NCBI GenBank assembly: GCA_017861355.1
Contig: JAGFXQ010000015.1
Span: 1-31,978 of the forward strand
Direction of reading: 5' to 3'
DNA: 31,978 bases
Source: Bacillota bacterium
GTDB taxonomy: Bacteria; Bacillota; Clostridia; Lachnospirales; Lachnospiraceae
The notes beneath the pieces were generated by a model, which saw only the letters and a program-made list of their open reading frames with translations, was not told the origin of the DNA and made no database searches. Shown one piece after another: positions 31,937-31,978 of this stretch. Each line of letters starts with the position of its first letter. Position 1 is the first letter of the stretch. Position numbers and translations under genes: made by a program.

Positions 31937-31978
31937 ATTAATGTTTATAGAATTTGATCACGAACCTGGTACCTTGGG

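Overview
The window looks like chromosomal DNA of a low-GC, anaerobic, spore-forming-type Firmicute, most likely a Lachnospiraceae/Clostridium relative. This rests on the gene families (GH38 alpha-mannosidase, fused PurL-PurQ of about 1260 residues, GlcNAc-type PTS, M42 peptidase, short Ku plus ligase), on strong GGAGG-type ribosome sites, and on AT-rich spacers with classical promoters. No rRNA, tRNA, CRISPR array, integrase or transposase gene was recognised.

Layout. 1-559: 5' end of a minus-strand GH38 alpha-mannosidase running off the left edge. 843-3727 (minus): a Pro/Gly-rich small protein and a chemotaxis receptor. 4016-4315 (plus): a small membrane protein, followed by a strongly folded 86-nt inverted repeat. 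4594-6122 (minus): M42 aminopeptidase and Nudix hydrolase. 6371-8607 (plus): a self-contained ECF sigma regulon with a 40-residue membrane peptide, sigma factor (apparent ATT start), anti-sigma factor and two membrane proteins. Two matching ECF-type promoter sites (TTGAAGACAT-N14-CGTT) precede the peptide and the sigma gene. 8678-10303 (plus): Ku and a ligD broken by an internal deletion/frameshift, behind a candidate sigma-G promoter. 10485-11981 (minus): secreted SGNH esterase. 11982-12685: a dense cluster of inverted and direct repeats. 12686-16465 (minus): purL, divergent from a GGDEF-EAL protein (16646-18670, plus); their predicted promoters overlap face to face. 18753-19637 (plus): LysR regulator. 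19802-20281 (minus): methylglyoxal synthase.

20542-23846 (minus) is a complete sugar PTS operon: promoter, RAT antiterminator overlapping a terminator, LicT-type antiterminator, EIIA, HPr and EIICB. It lacks only enzyme I. The RAT site, the PRD protein and the phosphocarriers form one control loop: sugar-dependent phosphorylation of the PRDs decides whether the leader terminator is bypassed. 24003-25613 (minus) is an unassigned membrane protein. 25854-28270 (minus) is a likely four-gene operon: VOC protein, a free-standing 4-TM domain like the N-terminus of sugar-phosphate transferases, a methyltransferase-like protein and an HD phosphohydrolase. 28520-31794 (minus) is an ABC ATPase plus an FtsX-type permease, preceded by a perfect 16-bp palindrome that recurs almost exactly in the terminator at the operon's end.

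The most interesting items are the ECF locus (duplicated promoter, unannotated micro-protein, non-canonical start), the decayed ligD next to an intact Ku, the folded 86-nt element at 4354-4439 and the repeat cluster after purL. All family assignments come from motif recognition by eye. No database search was run.
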